NCBI RefSeq assembly: GCF_026262505.1
Contig: NC_067203.1
Coordinates: 7,812,001 to 7,876,000, forward strand
Reading direction: 5' to 3'
Length of the DNA stretch: 64,000 nucleotides
DNA from: Trichomonas vaginalis G3
Lineage: Eukaryota; Parabasalia; Trichomonadida; Trichomonadidae
Shown here: piece by piece, positions 39,992 through 49,343 of the stretch
Position numbering within the stretch: position 1 is the first letter of the stretch
Layout: every line of letters begins with the position of its first letter
Made by a program: the position numbers and the translations under genes
Notes under the pieces: model-generated
The model's database searches: none
What the model saw: the letters and a program-made list of their open reading frames with translations, nothing else
What the model was told of the DNA's origin: nothing

Positions 39992-41473
39992 TAAGCGGAA
40001 AGAGTTATCGAGGAGCATATTCAAGTTGAGAGATTTCTTCAAATCGTGGAATCTGTGCACGAATTCCTCGCTATTCAGTGGATTCATCTCAACGAAACTT
40101 GGAGAAAGAGAGAACAACAAAGAGATAATGAAAACTTCATAAAATTTGAAGGGAGCAGGATAAGTTAGCAATGACATCCAGAAGCGTCTAAGCTCGCACG
40201 GGTTCAAGCATGTTGAAAACATTGCGTTGCAGTCATCGCGTAAGAAATCTAATGAAAATGCGTGCTTCTGGATAAGAAGCTCAAGAAGTGGATTGTAATT
40301 ATCGAATAATAAGTTGCCAACATTGGTGAATATAGTTTTGATCGTTGGTGTCTTGGAAGGCTTAATTAAGTCATATAATTTATTATTATCGTAGAATTTG
40401 AAGAAACACCAGAAGATATTACTCTCTGCCTCTTCCACTGGTACTTCCTTGCCATCGTGAGTAACAACGACGTTGTCGTGGGCATCTTTTACAAATGGTT
40501 CCAAGAATGGCATAAGGAATGGGATAAGACCATCGCAATAGAGTGCATGGTCCCGGTTGTAGTATGAAATCGTAAGTAATACATTGAATGCGATGGTTTG
40601 GGCCTCTTTTACGTGTTCATATCCTTTGAAAAGATCTACTTGGGCTTTGATGCCTTTTTCAAGGGCATCAACGAGAGAGCGTAAATCGGTATGATTATCC
40701 CATTGCTTTCTTGATGTTAAAAGCCATTGACGTTTGATTTTTGAATAAATTTCGAGATTCTTTTTGTCGTCTTCGGCTCTTTCTTGAGAATTCTTCTTCT
40801 CTGAATCCTTGTTGATGATAATCTTCCAAAGATCGCCAGCAACAGAAGGATCGACATCAACATTGTAAAATACGCTTGGAAAACCAACCCCTTCCTTAAT
40901 TTTGCCATCGGCATCGAATAATTCGCGGTATTGTTCGGCTGTCATCTTCTTGACATCGTTATCTATTGTGAAATTGACCATCGGGTAAGATTCCTTGATT
41001 TTTGCCAATGAAATGCGGTTTGGCGTGACCTTTGAGCCACGACCTGGTAAAACAGTTGCCATAAATGGTGCAATCGATGTTGTTGATGAATCTAAAGATT
41101 CTATTAAGAAAACACGTGGATTGCAATCAGAATGCTTTAAGCAAACTTTCTGGCAAATGTAATCGAAGAAGTTGCTAATACCTGCTTGTTTATCGAAGAG
41201 TAATTTAAATTGACAGCGAGATCCTGATAAAATTAAGATTAATTGATCGTCTTGATCCATTTCTATCTTTGTGAAATCACTAAGTTGATGAACGTGATCT
41301 GGAATTTGTGAAAATCTCTTTTGTTGGCGAGTATTTCCTTTATTATCTGATTCAAGCTCTTTGAAAAACGAAAGAGAAACATTTCCGTTATTGTGCTGCA
41401 TCTTTAAAACACCCTTCTTACTTTCATCGTTTTTTATAATGCATAGATTAATATTTGCATCTTGAGAATTCAT
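39962..41473 (-). CDS. TBC1D15/17-like TBC-domain protein without catalytic fingers
   Basis: 503 residues. Residues about 18-115 look like the PH-like N-terminal domain of TBC1D15/16/17 (GVLKMQHNNGNVSLSFFKEL; LILILSGSRCQFKLLFDKQA). A divergent TBC domain follows from about 200 (FYNVDVDPSVAGDLWKIIIN; IYSKIKRQWLLTSRKQWDN; ALYCDGLIPFLMPFLEPFV; ESNIFWCFFKFYD). In active Rab-GAPs the dual fingers are Arg of IxxDxxR and Gln of YxQGM. Here these are LEKGIKAQVD and LYCDGLI, with no Arg and Asp in place of Gln, so the protein is probably a non-catalytic Rab binder. The ATG is at 41473-41471. Confidence 0.7.
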   Translation of the reverse strand: MNSQDANINLCIIKNDESKKGVLKMQHNNGNVSLSFFKELESDNKGNTRQQKRFSQIPDHVHQLSDFTKIEMDQDDQLILILSGSRCQFKLLFDKQAGISNFFDYICQKVCLKHSDCNPRVFLIESLDSSTTSIAPFMATVLPGRGSKVTPNRISLAKIKESYPMVNFTIDNDVKKMTAEQYRELFDADGKIKEGVGFPSVFYNVDVDPSVAGDLWKIIINKDSEKKNSQERAEDDKKNLEIYSKIKRQWLLTSRKQWDNHTDLRSLVDALEKGIKAQVDLFKGYEHVKEAQTIAFNVLLTISYYNRDHALYCDGLIPFLMPFLEPFVKDAHDNVVVTHDGKEVPVEEAESNIFWCFFKFYDNNKLYDLIKPSKTPTIKTIFTNVGNLLFDNYNPLLELLIQKHAFSLDFLRDDCNAMFSTCLNPCELRRFWMSLLTYPAPFKFYEVFIISLLFSLSPSFVEMNPLNSEEFVHRFHDLKKSLNLNMLLDNSFRLMNQLYPQQQ

Positions 41474-41709
41474 CGCAAATTTATTGTTTACAAAAACCGC
41501 TAAAATTATATGAGGATTTTTCGATTAATTCTATTGGTGCTTCGCGCCGATAGATTCAAGGCACTGAATATTCAATCATTGACTTTTTGGATTATTAATC
41601 TTCAATAAGAAGGGCTCCCACATCAAATATTGATTGTACTCGTGTAGGAGACCAAACATTTAGGAATAGATTTACTGTTTTTGGTATCAAAATTCGAAGT
41701 GGGTGTTGT

Positions 41710-42515
41710 GCATGAAAATTCGGTTCACTTCACTTCTGACAGAAGGTGATAAGTTTACATGACAAAAATAGTTTACATGGCAAAATATATAGGGTATTTT
41801 TTTAAAAGCAGTTATCTTTATATATAAAAATAAAACTTTTGATATATTTGAGTAAATGATTTATTAATTAATTTATTTTTTTTAAATCAAATCATATAAA
41901 TATATATATATATAATAGTGAAATAGAACAAGAGATAATTATTGATGATTAAATTGTAGACGAGGATAAAAGTTTAGATAAATTAATAAAATTAGTGTGG
42001 AATCAGACAAAGTTTCCCGCTGTTTGCGAAGGAATTGTTGGCTATGATGTACTGATTCATGATCAGTGCATCATAGCCAACAATTCCTTATACAAAGTTC
42101 AAAAACTTGGGTGCAATCAGTTCTGATTGCACCCAAGTTTTTGAACTTTCTTGAGGGAATGGAAGAGTAAGAGGTATACATTATGAATATATACCTCTTA
42201 CCCTTCCATCCCCTCTCTGACAGCGGGAAACTTTGTCTGAATGTTAAACTATTCAGACAAAGTTTCCCGCTGTTTGGGAAGGAATTGTTGGCTATGATGT
42301 ACTGATTCATGATCAGTACATCATAGCCAACAATTCCTTATACAAAGTTCAAAAACTGATTTTCATTTGGCAGATCCACTTCTTGTCTTTCCATTTTTTT
42401 GAATCAATTTATACAAATAAACATATAAACACAAATTATTATTTTATATATATATTCTTAGATAATATATCCGATATGTAAAGTGTCAAAAATGAATTGA
42501 ACCGAATTTTCATGC
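41710..42515. mobile_element. 806-bp element with 18-bp inverted ends enclosing a hairpin cluster
   Basis: GCATGAAAATTCGGTTCA at 41710-41727 is repeated inverted at 42498-42515. The interior is AT-rich except for the dense palindromes at 42004-42339. No coding frame. Target duplication unclear. Confidence 0.55.
42004..42339. repeat. multi-hairpin (cloverleaf-like) palindrome cluster
   Basis: Five hairpins in 336 bp: 42029-42089 (28-bp arms, one mismatch, 5-base loop), 42094-42149 (27-bp perfect arms, 2-base gap), about 42155-42213 (24-bp arms, two mismatches), 42220-42273 (23-bp perfect arms, 8-base loop), and 42279-42339 (perfect version of the first). In addition 42004-42023 pairs with 42220-42239 (20 bp) and closes a stem around the first three, a four-way-junction layout. 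42004-42109 is repeated directly at 42253-42358. Confidence 0.85.
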
Positions 42516-42901
42516 ATTACAAAAATTCGAAGTGGGATTACTTTTCTTCAATACATTAAATTCTCATTCAAGACACTGAGTATTTAAACAACTACTTTTT
42601 GGATTATTAATCTTCAATACATTAAATTCTTATTTTTATATTTGTACTTATAATAGACACCCAGAGTTTGGTCTCTCAAAAAGCTGTGAGAAAAGATCTG
42701 AACAACCTTTTTTTATGACTTAATTTTGATAGTTTTCGTTCAGAAAATTTAATCAATCTCACTCAAATATATTTGAATAAGTTCATTTCCTATATTCAAT
42801 TTATGTGTACCTTGCCGAAGGTGGCAGGTATGCCCGAAGGGCAAATGTAGCCATTTGAGGCCAGAAAATATATAAAGATATAAGCATGTGGATGAAAATA
42901 A

Positions 42902-43091
42902 TATTACCTTCGACTTTTTCATTGTTACTGCTTCGTTTGAAATATATGAACTTGAGCAAAATCCATAAATTATACCGGAAATCTTTGTGGTCATAGTTTG
43001 CCAGATCTATAACATTAGATTTTTTTCTTTTAATGAATTTAAAGGATATCTTATATGGTAAAATGCAATTTTATAACTTTTAAAATTTTTT
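42902..43091 (+). repeat. shared upstream block of second ankyrin family
   Basis: About 190 bp before the ATG at 43092 matches 59165-59352 inverted (before the ATG at 59164), for example ATATATGAACTTGAGCAAAA. Conservation of both promoter region and gene implies segmental duplication. I see no TCAYT initiator next to either ATG. Confidence 0.7.
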
Positions 43092-44690
43092 ATGTCTAAT
43101 AAAGACGTTCATCCAAATAAATTCAGTGAACTGCGAAGTATTTACAAATCCTACATCGATTCATACAATGCAATTTATCAGCTAAAAATCCAAAATGAAG
43201 AAGAATTAAATCAAATTTACAAAATGATTCAAAGAAATATCTACCTGAATATGTTATCAGAGACATTTTAAATATGATTCCATATAATAATTGTTATACA
43301 AAGTCATATTTATCTCTTGCCAAACTCATATCTGATGAATATCATGTCACAGAGGTGAACGATGTCAAAATTTTCTTAAGATTCCTATTTTACAAAGAAT
43401 ATGGAATTAACTTAGACAAATCTACTGATTTCGAAAAAATTCAATTTAGAAATCTCGATATTCTTACAGAGGATACAATTTACAGAGCAATTACGTATAA
43501 TAACCTAGAAGCATTCATCTCATTCACTGAAAGAGCAGGATTTAATAAAGATCAAACACTTGAAAGCAGTTTATTTCCATATCAATGTTATTTTGAAAAA
43601 TATACATTACTTGATTTATGTTGCTACTATGGAGCAGCTGATTGTTTCAAGTTTTTAAGAACGAAATTTAACTCAGAAATAACTGAAACATGTCTAAATT
43701 TATCATTTTTAGGAGGAAATCAAGAGATCATGAGTGAATGTATGAAACATCAAAAACCAGATGGAATTACAATGAGATATGCAATTATTTCACACAACAT
43801 TGATTTTGTTACATTCTTGGTGAATGAGTACAATATAGAGATCAGATTAAGTTATTGCATAAATTATAATAATCTTGAATCATTTTTAGTTTATTTCGAT
43901 CAAACTAATGATATTAACAAATGTTTTATTAATTCAGTGAACTTTAACTTTCCACCCCTTTTGGAATATTTCATTTCACTTGGTGCAAATATCAATGAAA
44001 AAGATAAAAATGGAAACACAGCACTTCATAATGTAGTAGCATGGAATTATGATGAAATGGCAGAAGTTCTTATTTCACATGGTGCAAATATCAATATAAA
44101 AAATGAATTTGAAAAAACCGCACTTGATATTACAGCAGCACGGAATTATAAAGAAATGGCTGAATTTCTTATTTCACATGGTGCAAAAATCAATGAAAAA
44201 ACTAAAAATGGAAGCACAGCACTGCACACTGCAGCACGTAATAATAGTAAAGAAATGGTTGAATTTCTTATTTCGCATGGTGCAAAAATCAATGAAAAAA
44301 CTAAAAATGGAAGCACAGCACTGCACACTGCAGCACGTAATAATAGTAAAGAAATGGTTGAATTTCTTATTTCGCATGGTGCAAAAATCAATGAAAAAAC
44401 TAAAAATGGAGAAACCGCACTTCATATTGCGGCAATTAATAATAGTAAAGAAACTGTTGAAGTTCTTATTGCACATGGTGCGAATATCAATGAAAAAAAT
44501 AATAATGGAAAAACCGCACTTGATCTTGCAGAAGCATGGAATTATAAAGAAATGACTGAAATTCTTATTTCACAATGAAAAAAATATATAAAATGTAGGC
44601 GCAGCACTTCTTCTTGCAGCATGGAATTATAAAGAAACGACCGAAGTCCTTATTTCTCATGGTTAGAATATCAATGAAAAAAAAAGGGTA
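43092..44690 (+). pseudogene. ankyrin gene (LISHGANINEK family) with two frame-breaking deletions
   Basis: Starts MSNKDVHPNKFSELRSIYKS. Compared with the copy at 59164, 19 bases are missing at about 43232 (between two GAT triplets), so the frame ends 54 codons in, at 43269-43271. The main body is open from an internal ATG at 43274 (MIPYNNCYTKSYLSLAKLIS) to 44578, with the uncharacterised helical domain (about residues 1-235 of that frame) and six ankyrin units. A second deletion of about 16 bases near 44573 ends the frame, and one more decayed ankyrin unit follows to about 44685. The units at about 44180-44278 and 44279-44377 are identical over 99 bases. Translation from the internal ATG is possible but would lack the family N-terminus. 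Confidence 0.75.
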
Positions 44691-45445
44691 TTATTATTTT
44701 CGTCTATATATTGGAATGCTTTTTAACTAAATTATATATATATTTTAAAAAAACTATATTTATATAAACATATCATATAGTTATTAAGGATATATAACAA
44801 ATATTATATTATGAATATCTTCAAGGCATCTTTTTATCCTGTAAATAAGCTATATTAAATTTCTATTCTTCGTATAGCAAGAAATAGCTTTATCATTCTG
44901 AAATAAATATCGCATTTTATCAATTTGTTATTTTTTATGATTTGATATTCTCTGTCATTAAATCAGAATATTACATATATGGTATTTGAAACTTTTAAAG
45001 TGTTCATTTATACAATAAATTCAATTGTTATGCATGAAATCAATAATTGCCTTTTTGGACGACAATATAGGGCACCCTTAAGGATATCGTAATGTTCCCG
45101 TTGGATATCCCCTTATTATTCATAAATGTACGAATTATAAACCTTGATGAGATTAAGAAGATGGAATATAAAACCATTCATTCCCAAATATAATATGAAT
45201 GGAATGCAATCACTTCTCATATTATATAAGGATAGTTTGCATAAAGGTAATGTACATTAAAAATGATTGTTTGAAAAAGATAGATTTTTATTTATATACA
45301 AAAAAAATAAACAAATTTTTTAAATATATTAGATAAAGTAATTGAATTCGGCAATTTGAGGCCACTTATGATGTTCTGTGACGTAAAATGCCAAATCAAT
45401 GGCTTTCAATGCCTCATTAATGTTAACATGAGTTATAGTAGGCTT
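44691..45445. other. spacer with one orphan TTAA element end
   Basis: Mostly featureless AT-rich DNA. At 45071-45081, GGGCACCC-TTAA looks like the right end of a GGGTGC-type element whose left end I could not find. It is followed by a small inverted pair (GGATATC ... GATATCC) at about 45082-45112. Confidence 0.4.
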
Positions 45446-46597
45446 TTAATGAAGCAAACCTGGATAGTATATGTTGATTTGATATATTTCAATTGATATT
45501 GGCACAACAATATTACTTACGTCAACTATTGGCCCTACCAACTTAATAATACATGTTTTATCAGCCATATACATAATATTATTACAGGAAGAGCCCGTAG
45601 TTGTCATCATAATTCTACAAGTCGAAAATGTCTTAGCGGCTTCATATGCAACTAATGTGTCTGGAATAAGAAAGAAATCAGAATCAGGGTATTTCTTTTT
45701 TGCGGCTTCAATCAATGCTCCGTAGTTTGCTACAACTCTTAGAGGTCCTTTCCTATTCAAAAACCCGATTTTGGTCGGAATAATATGAGAAATGTTAAAA
45801 GCTTTTCTAAGTACAGTATGAAGATTATCTATTGCTGGCCCGTAATACCCTCCATGAGGTCTTGGTTCAACAACTGTATAGAGGTTCTCGCAATAAATCC
45901 ATTGCTCTGGTTGAAGAACAATTGTTCTTCCTTCGAATCCAAGAGCAGCCATGATTCCCTCCCACATGGAACGATTTCCTTTTACTATTATGTATGACTT
46001 CCTTTGTATTTCTTCTGGGAAAAGTACTGTCTGTGTCAAAACTTCATTCATAAAATGTCCAAAAAGGCCTACTCCTACATGGCCAAGGACTATAACGTTA
46101 TCATATGCACCAACAACTCGACCAGGATGATATTTAAAGATGTTTCTAAAGTTGTTCATATCTCCTGCTTCAAATACTGTAACTCCATCCGAAATGGCAT
46201 ACTCGTATGAAGCGTACATTTTCTTTGCATGAACCCAGTTACCATGAAAATGATGGGCTTGATCAATGAAAGATTCTCTGCCTTCAATGATATTATGAAT
46301 AAAAAGGTTCATTTTTTCTCCGTAGAATAGCGCAGTATCCTTTCTTTCAACTGGAAAAGTCTCGCTTAACTTGAATAATGATTTGAAAATAGTAAATGGG
46401 CAAAAATCTTTTACTTTCGTAGCATTTACTGAGTATAATATGTATTGATGCCTGGATCTTGTAACGGGGTACGTAATGATCAGAAAGTTGAAGATAAAAA
46501 ATGATGCTAAAAAGATGAGTGCGTTATGTGATTGGAACAAAATAAAAACAAAGAAATTTGAAACAAAAAAAAATGAACGCCCAATATCAAATATCAT
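45446..46597 (-). CDS. GT61 (DUF563)-type glycosyltransferase, type II membrane protein
   Basis: 383 residues. Two hydrophobic stretches at about 9-26 and 27-45 give an N-terminal signal anchor. The lumenal domain has the GT61 hallmarks: GLFGHFMNEVLTQTVLFPEE around 175-195, KIGFLNRKGPLRVVANYGAL around 282-300, and a C-terminal FSTCRIMMTTTGSSCNNIMY block like the TxHGAxLxN region. GT61 members (EOGT, POMGNT2, plant xylosyltransferases) transfer sugars in the ER or Golgi. In trichomonads a role in glycoconjugate synthesis is likely, but donor and acceptor cannot be predicted. The ATG at 46597-46595 precedes the anchor; an ATG a few bases upstream is out of frame. Confidence 0.75.
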   Translation of the reverse strand: MIFDIGRSFFFVSNFFVFILFQSHNALIFLASFFIFNFLIITYPVTRSRHQYILYSVNATKVKDFCPFTIFKSLFKLSETFPVERKDTALFYGEKMNLFIHNIIEGRESFIDQAHHFHGNWVHAKKMYASYEYAISDGVTVFEAGDMNNFRNIFKYHPGRVVGAYDNVIVLGHVGVGLFGHFMNEVLTQTVLFPEEIQRKSYIIVKGNRSMWEGIMAALGFEGRTIVLQPEQWIYCENLYTVVEPRPHGGYYGPAIDNLHTVLRKAFNISHIIPTKIGFLNRKGPLRVVANYGALIEAAKKKYPDSDFFLIPDTLVAYEAAKTFSTCRIMMTTTGSSCNNIMYMADKTCIIKLVGPIVDVSNIVVPISIEIYQINIYYPGLLH

Positions 46598-47826
46598 ATC
46601 ATTAGCTCCGGCTGGCGAAGGGTTTTCAATTTGTACTATCTGGTTCTATTATTTTTGTAATGACAAATATCAATTTTTATCTCAAAATTCAAAATCAAAT
46701 TGACCATTAATATACTATCAATGCTCATAATATTTTTACCTCACTATGCTCTAGGAATAAAATATAGTCATCTCAAAATCGCAGTTGAATAGTAATTCAA
46801 TTTTGTGAGAGTAAAAACGTGCATGAAATGTAATATGATTTACTTACATTGATAATCCAAAACAAACAAATTTAATATTGAATAAATGTAAACATCTAAT
46901 TTTGTTAGTCCTGTCTTTCTCATAAATTTATAACAGTATGGTTCATAAATTGCTTGGTTTTATTAAAAAATTGCGATTTGGGTCGCATTTTTGATCAAAA
47001 ATATTTTGAAACTCAAAATCAAGATATTTTAATGATTTTTAATATATTAGTTTGTGCATCAATTCTGATGAAACAACGCAATTTCAATTTTCTGAACAAA
47101 AAATGCTCGTTTATTATTTTCGTGATATGCTGTATAAATGAATTAACAAGCCGAAAAGCACCCCCGAACTAGTAGAAAATGGATACTTTTCCATTTGCGT
47201 TAAAAGGTCAAGTAGAATTTCTTAATTCGCCATCAAATTCGAGTAGTGAGGTTTACAAATCCCAATTCAATACACAGAGGTTTACATTTTATATTTGAGG
47301 GATCCTCACTACTGAGATTTTGGGAGCACTATATTTATTATTTTTCATATGTTAAATTCCTAAATAAGCTCATATCCCTTCTAATTTATATCCCTTTGTA
47401 TACTCATTTTTGTATGTACATTCGAATAAAATTATTTAAAAAAAAATATTGCAATATTTTTGATAGGGATCATCTTACACCTTTTAATAGACGCTGATAT
47501 AAGGTATTTAGCTTAGGAGGATGCTATTAAATTTAAAATCCAATTCAAAATGAATGAAATTGATGAGAAAAATAAATATATCAATGCAAACAAATAGAAA
47601 ATTCGAAAATAAATTACCAAAGGATATGTAAATAACTTGAAATGCTGATAGAAAATTATATTAAATGTAAACCTGGTCTGGAATGATCAGAAGTGATCAA
47701 GTTTGTAGCATTGTCGGTATGTGTGATTCAATTCGATCATCTTTTTATTAAAAGGAGAGATTTATAGTGAAAAATAGTGTGCGATCATTTGAAAAAGATA
47801 ATTAAAGTTTTGCAATTGAGCTTAGA
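46598..47826. other. 1.2-kb AT-rich spacer
   Basis: No gene recognised. A hairpin with AGTAGTGAGG / CCTCACTACT arms lies at about 47243-47318. A TA- or TTAA-bounded element was not found. Confidence 0.4.
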
Positions 47827-47904
47827 ACCACGATGGTGAAGTTCGGTAGATTTAAAATCTGTCGACTTAGATTAGTCGATTGTATTTCGAGATTGGGGGT
47901 GGTA
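47827..47904 (+). pseudogene. degenerate tRNA-Leu (TAA)
   Basis: The 78-base segment starts ACCACGATGG, as leucine tRNAs often do. It has a perfect A box (TGGTGAAGTTCGG), an anticodon loop TTTAAAA with anticodon TAA (weak stem with G-U pairs), and a long variable arm (CGACT-TAGATT-AGTCG, 5 bp) as expected for class II tRNAs. A TTCGA T-loop core and GGGTGGT-A at the 3' end pair with five of seven 5' bases. The T stem does not pair and part of the D arm seems lost, so it is probably not functional. Confidence 0.45.
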
Positions 47905-48496
47905 TAAGTATAAAATGTGACACTAGTTTACAATTTATAACGAAGTTTTTGCTTTGAAAGGAAAGTCCAAACCATGTATCATGATAATCTGATATTTCTG
48001 ATTTCCATAATTCCGTATGTTTTTAAAAAATAAAATGTAACATTCTTTGAAGATAAGTCAAAAGAAGTGGTCAATCTATTGTTACATTTGCACAGTAATG
48101 TTGAGTATAAATTCCGGTGAAACATCAATATTTTTGGATTAAGAAATTTGCAATTCAATTTTCTTAGCTTTTTTCAAGGTTATCAGAAAATTATTTTATA
48201 CTGAGATAAGGTAGATAATTAATATTTCATTAAATTTAATATAAAATTTCAGAGTCAGGCCAAATTCGGCATTCAATTTTTTACGTTCGCTTTTTAGTCT
48301 TGTTTCAGGATTATTCTCATTTCGGTTATGACAAATTATAAATATTATGTGAGGTTAGATAATTATTATCAAAAATTGGATTGTATCTCTCAATTTTGTA
48401 CGGACTTCAGCGAAATTTTTTATTCATATCATACTGAAAATATATCACCCAACAATAATCGGAGATTTTGTTTTCAAAATACGATAAGAAAATCAG
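47905..48496. other. spacer, nothing recognised
   Basis: AT-rich; no frame or repeat supported. The open frame overlapping 48328-48540 is out of phase with the real gene. Confidence 0.4.
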
Positions 48497-48502
48497 TCAC
48501 TT
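48497..48502 (+). promoter_or_regulatory. initiator TCACTT for the 48509-48865 gene
   Basis: TCACTT with A+1 at 48499 gives a leader of about 10 nt before the ATG. Exact match to the trichomonad initiator. Confidence 0.65.
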
Positions 48503-48508
48503 TTATTA

Positions 48509-48865
48509 ATGGACGAGGACGAGTGGACCCAAGATTATGATGAGTGGGAGATCGGCTCTTTCACTCCTTATACCGGCGAAGCCCCAACTCTGCAGCAAAA
48601 TCCTGCAGACAATAAAGGAAATGTTAAGCAAGGACCATTTCCCGAAATAGAGATAAATTCTTCTTCAGACGATGATGCGCCACCGCCACCACCGTCAACA
48701 CAGTTAGCACGAGAAAATCTTAAGCTGAGATCTATGGTATCTGATTTGAAGCAGAAATCTCAGAACGCAGAGAAAATTAATATGACGCTTAAAAAACAAC
48801 TTTCTAACTTGAGAAGTGCGTTCCGCAACCAAGTTAATTCAAGTGTTCTTACCTTATTTAAATAA
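48509..48865 (+). CDS. small acidic coiled-coil protein, unassigned
   Basis: 118 residues. The N-terminus is strongly acidic and aromatic (MDEDEWTQDYDEWEIGSFTP). A disordered middle follows with SSSDDDAPPPPPST, then a coiled coil at about 68-105 (ENLKLRSMVSDLKQKSQNAE). The perfectly placed initiator and the TAAA overlapping the stop support a real gene. No family recognised; composition suggests an adaptor with a short Pro stretch, but that is only a guess. Confidence 0.65.
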   Translation: MDEDEWTQDYDEWEIGSFTPYTGEAPTLQQNPADNKGNVKQGPFPEIEINSSSDDDAPPPPPSTQLARENLKLRSMVSDLKQKSQNAEKINMTLKKQLSNLRSAFRNQVNSSVLTLFK

Positions 48866-49343
48866 AAATATTTCTGTTCTTTATTTAAATTTCCATCTGA
48901 TCGACATTTCTATTTCGTAATCATTTCTCGGGGCTATCTGTGAAATGTATGTCTAGAATGTACCACAAATTATCATTTTCGAAAGAAATTCCTCATGTTC
49001 GTGTTTATTCACCATATTTTTATGGGTAAGATTGATGTAATGTGCGTTTCACACTAAATACGTAATTGGCACTAGAAATATGGAAATAATATTATATTAA
49101 TTGATATGACTTTCGATAAAAATAAAAATTAAAAAATGATCGCTGGGTTTGAAAAAATTTCCTTAAATGTTTCTATGTTTGAAATCTACACATGAAATAT
49201 ATAGCTTCTTCATTGGTTTTAACTCCAAATGCCATAAATTATTCAAAATATGCCAAGTTTGATTGAGTTAATAGATGTTATAAATATTGCATTTTAAAAA
49301 CATATCTATATGAAAAATATAATCTAAAACTTATTTTTTTATT
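48866..49343. other. convergent spacer, nothing recognised
   Basis: AT-rich sequence between two convergent genes; no structure identified. Confidence 0.45.

Larger units (their letters stand above)
41557..42618. repeat. direct repeats flanking the hairpin element
   Basis: 41557-41607 and 42569-42618 are direct copies (CAAGGCACTGAATATTCAAT... with a shared GACTTTTTGGATTATTAATC-like core). A second shorter direct pair, AAATTCGAAGTGGG, lies near 41691 and 42527. They bracket the 41710-42515 element. Confidence 0.6.
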
